Source: Legionella fairfieldensis ATCC 49588 (GTDB taxonomy: Bacteria; Pseudomonadota; Gammaproteobacteria; Legionellales; Legionellaceae). From it: a stretch of DNA of 64,000 bases. Positions 55,594 through 64,000 of the stretch are shown in pieces; within the stretch, counting starts at the first letter, position 1, and each line of letters begins with the position of its first letter. The notes under the pieces are model-generated. The model ran no database searches and had not been told where the DNA came from. It worked only from the letters and a program-made list of their open reading frames with translations. Where the stretch lies: the NCBI RefSeq assembly GCF_000621525.1, contig NZ_KK211300.1, positions 62,001 through 126,000 on the forward strand, read 5' to 3'. A program made the position numbers and the translations under genes.

Positions 55594-57394
55594 GATTAAT
55601 TTCCATTTGAATGGCTTTAACAAGATTGATTACAGAAAAAGGTTGACCATTACATTGACTAATTGACTTTGCATCCACCAAATATTGGCCACGCAGGAGC
55701 TGACATAATTGACCTGAATTCAATTCAGCAACCAGAACTTTTTCAAAACCAGTCAGCAGCGTGCCTAACTTTTCAGGTAAAGGGTTTAAATGGCGCAAAT
55801 GAAGTAAAGCAATGGATAACCCTTCTGACTGACATTGCTGTATCGCTGCTTTAAGACTCCCATAGGTACTGCCCCACCCCACCAGCAAAATATTGGCGTT
55901 TGGATCGCCCTCCACTTGTAATTCGGGATAATCACGAATCATGCCGGCAATTTTTTCCGATCGGAGTTTAACCATTTTTTGGTGATTGGCTGCATCATAA
56001 CTGACTTGTCCTGCTTCCCCCTGCTTTTCTAAACCACCAAGCTGATGGATAAAACCGGGTGTTCCGGGTATATTCCAGCTACGCGATAAGATTTCATCTC
56101 GCTGATAAGGTTTTGCAAAGCGGTTAAAATGAACAGCAGGAATGTTGATTGACTCCAACGCAGGAATTTTCCATGGTTCTGCCGCATTGGCAAGATAGGC
56201 ATCGAGCAAAACAATGACCGGAGTCATGTATTTGATTGCTAAAGTAAAGGCTTCAATAATCGTATCAAAACAATCGGCTGACGATTTAGCAGCCAAAACC
56301 GGTAAAGGGGATTCGCCATGACGCCCATAAAGCGCATGAAGCAGGTCACTCTGCCCTGTTTTAGTGGGTAAACCAGTTGACGCACCTGCCCGTTGAACAT
56401 CGATTAACACCAAGGGTAGCTCCGTCATGACGGCTAACCCCAGACTTTCACTTTTCAAATCAAGACCAGGGCCTGAAGTACAACTGAGCGCCAGACATCC
56501 ACCATAAGCAGCACCTATACACGAACAAAGCGCTGCAATTTCATCTTCAGCCTGTAGTAATTGAATGCCATAATCTGCAAGCTTTGCGCATTCGTGTAAA
56601 ATAGCCGAGGCAGGCGTAATAGGATAACCGGAAACAAACAGGGGTACTTTTGTGCTAACAGCAAGTGTTGCCAAAGCTAAAGCAACCGCTTCAACGCCTG
56701 TAATCTGACGGTAATCTCCACTGTCTCGATTGACCTGTCCTACCATAAATTGGCGACGGCTAAGCTCCAGGGTCATTCCATAATTATAACCCGCCAAAAG
56801 GGTCAGCTCATTGGCTTTGGCAATGGATGGATTTGCCTTGAATTTTTTATTGATAAAAGCCACGCAGTTATCTGTTGGTAAATCAAACAACCAAAGTACC
56901 AATCCGAGAACATAAAAATTTTTAGCTTTCCTGGCTTGTGCATGACTAATACCTGGCGTATTTACGGCCTGTAATGTTAATGTAATTAAAGGCAAGGCAA
57001 TGATTTGATAATGCTCAGCGACATTATCCAGAAAACTGCTGTCAAGATTCGCTTTTTGCCAGTCTTTCTCGGAAAAGCTGTCCTCATTAATGATGAGTAC
57101 TCCGCCTGTGTTCAAGTGCTCCAGTGAGTTTTTTAATGCAGCGGGGTTTAAAGCGACTAAAACATCCAATGCTTCGCCGGCAGTAAAAATGGCTTGCTCT
57201 GCCATTGCTAACTGAAAACCGGAAACACCAGCTACTGTGCCAGCAGGTGCTCTGATTTCTGCTGGAAAATCCGGTAGCGTACGCACATCACGTCCTGTTA
57301 AAGCAGCCGTAATGGTTAACTGCTCTCCCACCAGTTGCACACCATCACCTGAGTCACCGGTCAAACGAATAACAATTGCTTCAGTATTTGCCAT
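55586..57394 (-). CDS. korA: 2-oxoacid:ferredoxin oxidoreductase, fused gamma-alpha subunit
   Basis: The 602-residue protein starts with the gamma domain ([17 protein letters not shown]) and continues with the alpha part ([63 protein letters not shown]). This fused form belongs to the KorA group. It overlaps the end of pdxJ by 14 bases and the start of korB, so three genes form one transcript. The substrate (2-oxoglutarate most likely) is inference. Confidence 0.9.
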   Translation of the reverse strand: MANTEAIVIRLTGDSGDGVQLVGEQLTITAALTGRDVRTLPDFPAEIRAPAGTVAGVSGFQLAMAEQAIFTAGEALDVLVALNPAALKNSLEHLNTGGVLIINEDSFSEKDWQKANLDSSFLDNVAEHYQIIALPLITLTLQAVNTPGISHAQARKAKNFYVLGLVLWLFDLPTDNCVAFINKKFKANPSIAKANELTLLAGYNYGMTLELSRRQFMVGQVNRDSGDYRQITGVEAVALALATLAVSTKVPLFVSGYPITPASAILHECAKLADYGIQLLQAEDEIAALCSCIGAAYGGCLALSCTSGPGLDLKSESLGLAVMTELPLVLIDVQRAGASTGLPTKTGQSDLLHALYGRHGESPLPVLAAKSSADCFDTIIEAFTLAIKYMTPVIVLLDAYLANAAEPWKIPALESINIPAVHFNRFAKPYQRDEILSRSWNIPGTPGFIHQLGGLEKQGEAGQVSYDAANHQKMVKLRSEKIAGMIRDYPELQVEGDPNANILLVGWGSTYGSLKAAIQQCQSEGLSIALLHLRHLNPLPEKLGTLLTGFEKVLVAELNSGQLCQLLRGQYLVDAKSISQCNGQPFSVINLVKAIQMEINHE

Positions 57395-58127
57395 AGTTTC
57401 GCGCTTCCAGCATAAGATGGCGCATATCCCTTACCGCCTGCTTTAAACCACAGAACAAAGCCCGTGCGATAATGGCATGACCAATGTTTAGTTCGTGTAA
57501 CTCTTTTATAGCAGCTATTGGTTTAACATTATGATAATGTAAACCATGGCCTGCATTAACAATCAAACCTAACCCCGCCGCATAGCTGGCCGCGTCTTTA
57601 ATTCGCTCTAACTCATTGCGTTGTTCATTCTCATTGGTTGCATCAGCATAACAACCCGTATGGATTTCAATGACCGGTGCGCCCACTGCCACTGCTGCAT
57701 CAATCTGCCTTTTATCTGCATCAATGAATAGAGACACCTCACTACCCATTGCCTGTAAACGTTTTACTGCGGTAGCAATAACCTGATAATTCTCCACAAC
57801 ATCCAAACCACCTTCAGTCGTTAGCTCTTCACGCTTTTCGGGGACAAGACAAGTATGCTCCGGTTTAATTTCTTCAGCAAAATCAAGCATGGCTTCAGTT
57901 ACTGCCAACTCAAGGTTCATGCGTGTTTGCAATACTTGCCTGATAAGCCTTACATCACGTGCCTGAATATGACGTAAATCTTCGCGCATGTGTAAAGTAA
58001 TGCCGTCAGCGCCTGCTTCTTCTGCATCCATAGCAGCTTGCACCGGATCAGGATAGCGCGTACCTCTCGCCTGCCTAACCGTGGCAATGTGATCAATATT
58101 AACGCCCAGTAAAATTTCTTTAATCAC
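57381..58127 (-). CDS. pdxJ: pyridoxine 5'-phosphate synthase
   Basis: The 248-residue TIM-barrel enzyme has [55 protein letters not shown] and [14 protein letters not shown], all PdxJ signatures. It condenses 3-amino-1-hydroxyacetone phosphate with deoxyxylulose phosphate in vitamin B6 synthesis. It heads the pdxJ-korA-korB unit; in many relatives pdxJ follows recO, which here lies further away on the same strand. Confidence 0.97.
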   Translation of the reverse strand: MIKEILLGVNIDHIATVRQARGTRYPDPVQAAMDAEEAGADGITLHMREDLRHIQARDVRLIRQVLQTRMNLELAVTEAMLDFAEEIKPEHTCLVPEKREELTTEGGLDVVENYQVIATAVKRLQAMGSEVSLFIDADKRQIDAAVAVGAPVIEIHTGCYADATNENEQRNELERIKDAASYAAGLGLIVNAGHGLHYHNVKPIAAIKELHELNIGHAIIARALFCGLKQAVRDMRHLMLEARNYGKY

Positions 58128-58499
58128 TATTATTCACCATTTAAAAACAATGACGGTAAATTATGACTCTAAATATCACCGGCTTCTATAATTTTTTAAA
58201 TTTAATCGTAATTTTAACAAGCGTACAAGATATTCTTGTTTCTGTATTATTTTTATAATAAGCGATTTACATGCCAGATTTTAGAGAAGGGGTTGAATGG
58301 ATTCTGCCTGTTCCTGGAATTTATTTTAATCACCAATATTGAATAATAAAAAAACTATAGTTTCAAATAAAATACATTGAAATAGCCTTATCACAAATAG
58401 TAATTGTATATTGATTTATATTTGCCTTAAAATAAGCCGAAGATACGTTAATTTAACAATCTAAGATAAATTTTTAACAGATTATAAGCGAGAATAGTA
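58128..58499. other. 372-base AT-rich intergenic stretch
   Basis: No open frame, RNA gene or strong hairpin is evident. It lies between the divergent pdxJ and lipoprotein genes and presumably holds both promoters. Confidence 0.5.
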
Positions 58500-58943
58500 A
58501 TGCAATATTTTGAATTAACAAGAAAAATTTTGTTTTTTTTCACTGCTGTCACCTTAACCTTACATTTGTCAGGTTGTGCTGTTTATAAAGCAGCGCAAAA
58601 TGATGGCGTTTCAGTGAGTGATATTAAAAACTGCAATTCGAAAGAATGTTTTCTCTCTAAGGGAATGAAGGTAATAGAGCATCGAGAAGAAAAAAATGGC
58701 CATGTCGTGGAAGTTTATCGAGCTATTGCCAGAAAAAGTGGCTTAAATTATCTTCGCGCTGCAGGACATGGCGCCTTGGATGTTGCCACGCTAGGCATTT
58801 GGGAAGTAGCTGGTACACCGATTGAAGGCGCTATTTCTAATAACCGGGGTTATATTATAGCTAAAGTAACGTATGCTAATAGTCGATTGGATCGGGTTAT
58901 AGATCTATCCCTTTACAATGCACGAGGTAAAAAATCCAATTAA
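58500..58943 (+). CDS. lipoprotein of unknown function
   Basis: The 147-residue protein has a lipoprotein signal sequence with LSGC (Cys near residue 26), then a small mixed domain with a Gly/Ala-rich central segment (AAGHGALDVATLGIWEVAGTP) that could insert in a membrane. I do not recognise a named family. It stands alone; a bidirectional terminator separates it from recO. Confidence 0.75.
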   Translation: MQYFELTRKILFFFTAVTLTLHLSGCAVYKAAQNDGVSVSDIKNCNSKECFLSKGMKVIEHREEKNGHVVEVYRAIARKSGLNYLRAAGHGALDVATLGIWEVAGTPIEGAISNNRGYIIAKVTYANSRLDRVIDLSLYNARGKKSN

Positions 58944-58963
58944 AGATTGAGAAACGTCCGTCC

Positions 58964-58989
58964 GAGCTGTCAAGTTAAATTGACAGCTC
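58964..58989. terminator. bidirectional terminator
   Basis: GAGCTGTCAA and TTGACAGCTC form a perfect 10-bp stem with a GTTAAA loop, between the convergent lipoprotein and recO genes. Confidence 0.75.
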
Positions 58990-58998
58990 TCAAAAACA

Positions 58999-59703
58999 CT
59001 ATTTTCTTTGCATTACAGCAACACGTTGTGCAAAAGAGCGAGATTTTAATTCTTTACCTCCCAAGAGGTGATCGATCGACTGACGCATAATCAGTTTTGC
59101 TATTTTTAACAAATGGAGATTATCCAATTGACCTTGTGCCAAAGCGAGAATATCTTTACCAGTAAACCCTCTTTCCGCAGCAATAAAACCTTCACCAGCA
59201 ATAAATTGATAAAAAGACTCAATAACGATAGGAGTAAAAGTCCGTGCTTCTTCATTAAATGACACCGAATAACCACAGGCTAATAACAAACCCCATTCAA
59301 AACGTCTTAATAAAACTTCGACTGCTATTTTATCGGGATTAGTTACAAACTGTTGCATAGTGCCCAGATAAACATCAAAAAGGGCTGGTTGCGGGTCCAT
59401 TGGACGCAATGCATAAAACAGTAATTCATTCATATAAAGTCCAGCCCAGAGCGAATGACCCCGGGGGCTACACAAGTGTGCAATCGTTTCAAGATGCCTT
59501 ACATAAATCCAATCCTTTCGCGCATCAATGGCTAACCATAATGGGATAAAAGGCTGTAACGTAGCCTGTTTTTTAGGAGTACGCCCTCCTTTATACAAAC
59601 AATTCAAAATTCCTTTTTCACGCGTAAAAAAAGTGGCTTGGGCACTTGTATCCCCTGATGGACGCTTATGAAGAAGCCAGGCTTCAAACGTTTCAGTTGT
59701 CAT
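58999..59703 (-). CDS. recO: DNA repair protein RecO
   Basis: The 234-residue protein has the RecO OB-fold start (ETFEAWLLHKRPSGDTSAQATFFTREKG) and the helical part with LYMNELLFYALRP and FEWGLLLACGY. RecO loads RecA with RecR on gapped DNA. The zinc-finger Cys set found in some RecO proteins is absent, as in other gammaproteobacteria. It overlaps the end of era by 11 bases. Confidence 0.95.
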   Translation of the reverse strand: MTTETFEAWLLHKRPSGDTSAQATFFTREKGILNCLYKGGRTPKKQATLQPFIPLWLAIDARKDWIYVRHLETIAHLCSPRGHSLWAGLYMNELLFYALRPMDPQPALFDVYLGTMQQFVTNPDKIAVEVLLRRFEWGLLLACGYSVSFNEEARTFTPIVIESFYQFIAGEGFIAAERGFTGKDILALAQGQLDNLHLLKIAKLIMRQSIDHLLGGKELKSRSFAQRVAVMQRK

Positions 59704-60583
59704 AACCCAATTGTTTCAGTAAACGCTCATCATCAGACCAGCCTGATTTCACTTTACACCAACATTGTAAAAAGACTTTTTTACCCAATAGTTGTTCCAT
59801 ATCCAAACGTGCACTGGTTGCCATTTCTTTTAATTTTTGGCCTTTATTACCAATAATAATACGTTTATGATTCTCTTTATCAACCAAAATTAAAGCATGA
59901 ATACGAACTAATTGCCCCTCATCTTTATAAGATTCAATATCTACGGTTGTTGAATAAGGTAATTCCTGTCCGCAGAGACGGAAAATCTTTTCACGCAGTA
60001 ACTCAGCACAGAGAAAACGAGTAGACCTGTCAGTAAACTGATCATCTGCAAATAAATGAGGTCCTTCAGGTAAATAAGCCTTTAACTGCTGCTGCAAATT
60101 ATCGACTTGAATTCCCGTTTTGGCAGACAAAGGAATAATAGCAGCAAATTTATGACGTTGGCTTATTTGGTTCAACCAGGGCAATAATTCAGTTTTATCG
60201 ATTATCTTGTCTACTTTGTTGACTACCAGAATGCAGGGCACATCAATCTGTTCAATCAAACGAAGCACATGTTCATCTTCATCATTCCAATGGGTTCCAT
60301 CCACCAAAAAAGCAATGACGTCCACATCACGCAGGACAGCATTAGCGGTTTTGTTCATTAAACGATTCATGGCTTTTTTTGATGAACCCAGATGGATCCC
60401 TGGTGTATCAACATACACGTATTGATAATCACCATCCGTCTGTATACCTAAAATGCTATGTCGGGTTGTTTGAGGCTTGCGAGAAGTAATGCTTAACTTC
60501 TGCTGTAAAATACGATTAAGTAGGGTGGATTTTCCAACATTAGGCCGCCCAACCAAAGCAATATAACCACAATAACTTGTCAT
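59693..60583 (-). CDS. era: GTPase Era
   Basis: The 296-residue GTPase has GRPNVGKSTLL, DTPGIH and NKVDK motifs and a C-terminal KH domain (IIGNKGQKLKEMATSAR) that binds the 3' end of 16S rRNA during small-subunit maturation. The ATG after AGGAAAAAGAG was chosen; a longer frame would add 24 atypical residues. The usual upstream gene rnc is not adjacent: a pilin gene starts divergently instead. Confidence 0.97.
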   Translation of the reverse strand: MTSYCGYIALVGRPNVGKSTLLNRILQQKLSITSRKPQTTRHSILGIQTDGDYQYVYVDTPGIHLGSSKKAMNRLMNKTANAVLRDVDVIAFLVDGTHWNDEDEHVLRLIEQIDVPCILVVNKVDKIIDKTELLPWLNQISQRHKFAAIIPLSAKTGIQVDNLQQQLKAYLPEGPHLFADDQFTDRSTRFLCAELLREKIFRLCGQELPYSTTVDIESYKDEGQLVRIHALILVDKENHKRIIIGNKGQKLKEMATSARLDMEQLLGKKVFLQCWCKVKSGWSDDERLLKQLGYDN

Positions 60584-60765
60584 TAACTCTTTTTCCTGTT
60601 TATTTTTAGCACATTTTACCAGCCCCTCTGACAGATTGCCAGCAGATACCAGCAAGAACTTTTTTATATTTTATCTTATTCATTTCACTTGATATTTGGA
60701 TCTGAAGCCTCCAGAATGCAGGGCAACAATAAAAGTCCATTCGCAGCTGTTTAATAGGAAATTAC

Positions 60766-61194
60766 ATGACCAACAAAGGATTTTCTCTTATTGAACTCAT
60801 CGTTGTTCTGGCCATTTTTGGTATTCTGATTACTATTGCTTACCCTGATTATCAACGCACTATTATTCGCACAAGGCGTGTTGAAGGTCAAACCGCTTTA
60901 CTTGAGTTAGCATGCCGTCTGGAACATTATTTTACTGAACATCGTACTTATAAAGGAGCCACTTTAGGAAATAATGCCAGTAATATCATGAGTAACCACT
61001 CTTTGCAAAATGGCTATGTTTTAAGAATTGTTTCCCAAACGGACTCCTCTTTTGCCTTGCAGGCTATTCCTGACAAGACACAGGCTTTTGAAGATAAAGA
61101 TTGCCAAACGCTTACACTTGATAATTTGGGTATTAGGGGTATTACTGCGAATTCAGACACAACTCCCCTTGCCACAGCCGATCAATGTTGGTAA
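60766..61194 (+). CDS. type IV pilin-like protein
   Basis: The 142-residue prepilin has a leader MTNKG cleaved before FSLIELIVVLAIFGILITIA, with the key Glu at mature position 5, and Cys residues near the middle and end (CRLEHYF, DCQTL, DQCW). It resembles PilE-type minor or major pilins. It is alone here, without other pilus genes, and its stop overlaps an upstream in-frame extension of the next gene by a few bases. Confidence 0.88.
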   Translation: MTNKGFSLIELIVVLAIFGILITIAYPDYQRTIIRTRRVEGQTALLELACRLEHYFTEHRTYKGATLGNNASNIMSNHSLQNGYVLRIVSQTDSSFALQAIPDKTQAFEDKDCQTLTLDNLGIRGITANSDTTPLATADQCW

Positions 61195-61301
61195 ATCTTG
61201 AATTAAGATTCAAGACAAAACATGTTGACTATGATATAGTCAATTTAATAAGTATGATATACTATCCTCAGTGGATTAACTATTTTACAAAGGAAGTCAT
61301 T

Positions 61302-62999
61302 ATGGCGAAGAACACACCAATAGAATTAATAGATACCAAAGCGCATAGTGATAGTCTGATATTTAAACAAAACGACCGCCAAATAATAGTAACCCCTGAT
61401 GAAATCAAAAAATGGTTGAAGTCAGAAGAATCAAATAACTTACCTCAAAACACTAAAGCATCTTCTAGTATCAAAGAAAAAAATGTAACGCCTTATCATA
61501 CTACTACACAGATTCTCGGCCAGCATGGCTTAAAAAATGAGGGCGATGTCATTGCCTTTTTAAAATCACCATCAGGCGCCACCACTAAAAAGCTTATTCA
61601 TGATCTTTTAGAACAACTCACTGCGCTTAAACTTGAGCAAAACCAGCAAGCTTATGATAAAGAAACAAGAAGACACCGCTTTCTTGCTTCTCTCCTTTTA
61701 GCCGCCCTTTACAGAAAAAAAGAACATGTTAAAAAATTAAACGAAGCTGCTCGCCAGCAAGTTGATGACATGCTAAAACGAGGAAAACTCGCTGCATCCC
61801 AGGAAATTAATCCTGCTTCTGAATTCTATCAAATTAAAATTAATAACCTTTCAACGATTTGTACTTCCTATGATTTGTCAATGCAATTAATTCAAACCGA
61901 TTTAGCCGAAAAAATAAAAGAATCAGAAGCACTTAAAAATGAATTAAATGCTCTTGAAAAAGAAAGTGAACAAATTGATAAGCGATATAAAGCTTTTTCG
62001 ACTCATCTGCAAAAATTAGCTGGGCATTATATGCTTCTTGAAAATCAATTTTCTGACAGTGAAAAAATTAATCAAATCGAAGAAAATATTATGACACTTA
62101 CACGACTGATTGATCCTCAGTTAGACGAAATAGATACGCTAATTATGAATAACCGAGATGAAGAAGCTGCGGAATTAATGCTTGAAATAAACGGTTATAA
62201 CCTGCAAATTGCGGGCCTTAATGATATGCTGGCAGTCATTAAAGCAAATAAACTGGCCTATAATGCGGATGGCCAACAGGTTAATTCTTTTAAAGATGCT
62301 GACTTCATTCTTTCTAAAGAACAAAAAATTGTTAAAGAAAATGGTCATTATTATTTATTACGTCCTGGACAGGACTTCAGCGCAATGGACGCTGAAGAAA
62401 AAATCAAAGCACAGCAACATTTTGAGCAAAGAAAACCAGAAATTTCAAGCATTAAACAACTGCTGGCTCACAATCAAAGTCTTGAAATGAATGCCTGCAA
62501 TGAAAAAAAAGAAGACTTGTATAAGCGCAGTGAAATAATGCAAAAAGAACTTGTAGATTTAAGTAATCAACTTAATCAGCTGCAAGCAGCTCAGGCAAGT
62601 GCTGAATCTGCGCTGCAACAAGTAAGCAATACCAATATACCAACCCCGAAACCCGTTGTTAAAGCACAAACAACAACAGAAAAAACCAAACGCTTCTATC
62701 CAAGTTATGAAGTAATATTGGAATTAATGCGCACTCATCCTACCCAGCAAGCAATTGACCGCCTTAAAAATTCATTGCCCAATAAAGCAGCGCAGGATGC
62801 CATCACTAATTCGATTAAACCGAATACACCCATACCTCAAACTACTATGAATACTTTATTAGCTAATTTAGAACGCCTGGCTGTCTCTGCCAATAAACCT
62901 GCGGTAACTTCCATCCCCAATCCACTTTCCAGAACGCTGAATCAACCTTCTACAGCCCCAACGCCCTTTTCGATGAAACCGAAAAACCGACCCGATTAG
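61302..62999 (+). CDS. large coiled-coil protein of unknown function; effector candidate
   Basis: The 565-residue protein has no recognised enzyme motif. Coiled-coil segments lie near residues 200-260 (KIKESEALKNELNALEKESEQI), 270-350 and 395-445. A Pro/Thr-rich tail ends PFSMKPKNRPD. No signal peptide or membrane helix is seen, and the protein is hydrophilic and Lys/Glu/Gln-rich. The ATG with AAAGGAAG at 8 bases was preferred to a frame starting 39 codons earlier within the pilin gene. Its make-up resembles Legionella secreted proteins, but no secretion signal can be proven by eye. Confidence 0.6.
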   Translation: MAKNTPIELIDTKAHSDSLIFKQNDRQIIVTPDEIKKWLKSEESNNLPQNTKASSSIKEKNVTPYHTTTQILGQHGLKNEGDVIAFLKSPSGATTKKLIHDLLEQLTALKLEQNQQAYDKETRRHRFLASLLLAALYRKKEHVKKLNEAARQQVDDMLKRGKLAASQEINPASEFYQIKINNLSTICTSYDLSMQLIQTDLAEKIKESEALKNELNALEKESEQIDKRYKAFSTHLQKLAGHYMLLENQFSDSEKINQIEENIMTLTRLIDPQLDEIDTLIMNNRDEEAAELMLEINGYNLQIAGLNDMLAVIKANKLAYNADGQQVNSFKDADFILSKEQKIVKENGHYYLLRPGQDFSAMDAEEKIKAQQHFEQRKPEISSIKQLLAHNQSLEMNACNEKKEDLYKRSEIMQKELVDLSNQLNQLQAAQASAESALQQVSNTNIPTPKPVVKAQTTTEKTKRFYPSYEVILELMRTHPTQQAIDRLKNSLPNKAAQDAITNSIKPNTPIPQTTMNTLLANLERLAVSANKPAVTSIPNPLSRTLNQPSTAPTPFSMKPKNRPD

Positions 63000-63047
63000 C
63001 TGGTCGGGTAACGCATCTCATTTTTGAACACTAAACGATCCTGTTTT

Positions 63048-63080
63048 CCCTACGTGCTGTGCTTTATGCACAGCGTAGGG
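63048..63080 (+). terminator. nested hairpin after the coiled-coil gene
   Basis: CCCTAC/GTAGGG encloses GCTGTGC/GCACAGC with a TTTAT loop and a 2-base bulge. A T run is lacking, so termination strength is uncertain. Confidence 0.45.
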
Positions 63081-63106
63081 ATTGTGATCTTACTAACCCA
63101 TTACAA

Positions 63107-63222
63107 GGCGTCAACTTAAGACCAATTTTTATTACCACATCGGTGCAGGATTAACGTGCGCTCTGGATTACCCGGACAAGCCATGGAATGTAGACACCCT
63201 CTTAAGTTAAGGCCATTGAATG
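63107..63222. repeat. dispersed intergenic repeat family B, copy 2
   Basis: Ends GGCGTCAACTTAAG (63107-63120) and CTTAAGTTAAGGCC (63201-63214) are inverted with two mismatches. The stretch from 63147 matches the 51.4-kb copy in order. The right end lies inside the truncated toxin reading frame. Confidence 0.65.
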
Positions 63223-63326
63223 CTCACCCAATAGGTAATTAAGGAGCATTTAACACTATTGTCTTTCCTCCTGTACAAGCAGAAAGGACCCCATAAAATT
63301 AAATGGGTATCTAACAGAATTTTCAT
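63207..63326 (-). pseudogene. truncated PIN-domain (VapC-type) toxin remnant
   Basis: The first 15 codons read MKILLDTHLILWGPF, the standard start of PIN-domain toxins with the first catalytic Asp. After that the frame loses any resemblance and stops at codon 40. A normal VapC has about 130 residues. The start overlaps the antitoxin stop by 4 bases (ATGA), as in intact modules. The break lies next to a family B repeat, which probably marks the deletion junction. Confidence 0.7.
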
Positions 63327-63568
63327 GAATTATTACCAAAAAGCTCTCCTATTTCCTGACTCCCCATTCTATCAAAATCCTTGGGGATGGTAAGTTGACC
63401 TATCATAAACCCCAGGCGACGAACCTTTGTACCAGTGGGTGTTGCAAGAGCCGTTACTTTCACCAGGGGTTTTCCTGCTTTCGCAATAATAAATGGTTCG
63501 CCTTGAACCGCTTCTTCTATAAGCCTGGATAAATTGGATTTCGCTTCATGAATATTCACTTGATGCAT
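63323..63568 (-). CDS. Phd/YefM-type antitoxin
   Basis: The 81-residue protein has the Phd/VapB pattern NIHEAKSNLSRLIEEAVQGEPFIIAKAGKPLVKV, a DNA-binding dimer domain, and a C-terminal toxin-binding tail. Its toxin gene downstream is reduced to a stub, so the antitoxin is an orphan. A perfect palindrome lies 10 bases upstream of the start. It may still repress its promoter or counter a related toxin elsewhere. Confidence 0.88.
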   Translation of the reverse strand: MHQVNIHEAKSNLSRLIEEAVQGEPFIIAKAGKPLVKVTALATPTGTKVRRLGFMIGQLTIPKDFDRMGSQEIGELFGNNS

Positions 63569-63577
63569 AGCACACCT

Positions 63578-63597
63578 AAACTAAGTTAGCTTAGTTT
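63578..63597. promoter_or_regulatory. palindromic operator of the antitoxin gene
   Basis: AAACTAAG-TTAG-CTTAGTTT is a perfect 8-bp inverted repeat just before the antitoxin start, the usual place for autoregulation by Phd/VapB proteins. Confidence 0.6.
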
Positions 63598-63672
63598 AGT
63601 TTAATAGAGAATTTAATATTCGACAAATAATTGACGCCTTTCGCAGGGATGACCTCAACATTGTTCTGAGTC

Positions 63673-63690
63673 ATTCCTGAAAACAGGAAT
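63673..63690. repeat. short REP-like hairpin
   Basis: ATTCCTG-AAAA-CAGGAAT in a GTCATTCCTG...CAGGAATCCA context resembles a widespread extragenic palindrome type in gammaproteobacteria. It sits in the 279-base gap before the last gene; nothing else is seen there. Confidence 0.45.
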
Positions 63691-63847
63691 CCATTCTCAA
63701 CTTACCTCATCACCTTGCTTGAGAGAAGGCTGACTGCACAAGAATTACCCATTTATGCTAATAATTTATAGTAGTTATTTTAACACTTGCTAAGAAACTA
63801 TAACTCTTCTAACATGAACACTATTATGAATCGCTAGCGAATAAATT

Positions 63848-64000
63848 ATGATGACTGATAAACTGTTTGGTAATCAATCAATTATTGTAACGCTTGACGT
63901 GGATGCTTTATTATTTGACAGACTCAGGCAAATTACTCATGCTGGCTTTTCTGTTATTGAAATTAACTGCAATGAACAGGGACTATTGAAAAAAATTTTA
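63848..64000 (+). CDS. start of an unidentified gene (runs off the window)
   Basis: Fifty-one codons are visible, opening MMTDKLFGNQSIIVTLDVDA and containing AGFSVIEINCNE. The strand-helix-strand pattern resembles the first turn of an aldolase-type TIM barrel such as the KDPG aldolase group, but this is too little to name it. The second ATG directly after the first could also be the start. Confidence 0.5.
   Translation, partial: MMTDKLFGNQSIIVTLDVDALLFDRLRQITHAGFSVIEINCNEQGLLKKIL

Noticed and set aside
1-64000. CRISPR arrays, rRNA genes, integrase or transposase genes
   Set aside because: No evenly spaced repeats, rRNA or recognisable recombinase were seen; repeats present are dispersed hairpins.

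Overview
The window looks like a chromosomal segment of a Legionella-type gammaproteobacterium. It is AT-rich and densely coded. It combines core genes (prfC, recQ, gatCAB, flgA-flgM-flgN, rlmI, rdgC, bamD, pdxJ, recO, era) with scattered proteins built from eukaryote-like or effector-like parts: a bZIP domain, an F-box-like segment, ARM-like repeats, a cytochrome b5 domain, a kinase-like fold, a caspase-like protease with a coiled coil, and a poly(A)-polymerase fusion. Genus assignment is inference; no rRNA or species marker is present.

Layout. 1-2.3 kb: end of a fatty-acid oxidation operon (FadB-like and FadI-like) and two tRNAs. 2.4-9.5 kb: accessory region with a membrane protein plus secreted papain-like protein, a cytochrome b5 protein, a frameshifted ornithine cyclodeaminase homologue coupled to a PLP dehydratase, a frameshifted kinase-like gene and a relic of a hybrid-kinase 3' end. 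9.6-13.8 kb: a FadL-like porin, a Gln-rich periplasmic coiled coil, and a divergent pair of a caspase-like protease and its apparently dead sister. 14-20.4 kb: a C-A-T-reductase NRPS overlapping a hybrid histidine kinase. 20.6-24 kb: small membrane proteins, an SDR, an unknown and a VanX-like dipeptidase. 24.1-31.7 kb: prfC, a valine-degradation operon ending in a bZIP gene, recQ and dodecin. 32.3-39.3 kb: a PcnB-domain fusion protein converging on a Pls-type (poly-amino-acid synthetase) NRPS. 39.5-43.5 kb: gatCAB and an ARM-like protein. 43.7-52.9 kb: an L,D-transpeptidase, cytochrome c5, flgA/flgMN with sigma-54 and sigma-28 promoters, housekeeping genes and bamD. 53-64 kb: tRNA-Ser with an F-box-like protein, a KorAB-type oxidoreductase, pdxJ, recO-era, a pilin, a coiled-coil protein, a decayed VapBC-type module and the start of one more gene.

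Most striking: the gene at 25.9-26.5 kb encodes a bZIP domain whose spacing matches the eukaryotic signature exactly (N-x7-R-x9-M-x6-L-x6-L-x6-L, with Asn at an 'a' position of the zipper). It is split across two frames at a run of ten A residues, so it is a candidate for transcriptional slippage, a pseudogene or a sequence error. It directly follows the valine-degradation genes on the same strand.

Signs of decay and rearrangement are frequent: three single-base frameshifts, two gene relics, and at least two families of intergenic inverted-repeat elements. Several frameshifts would disappear with one base change, so read-level confirmation matters before calling pseudogenes.
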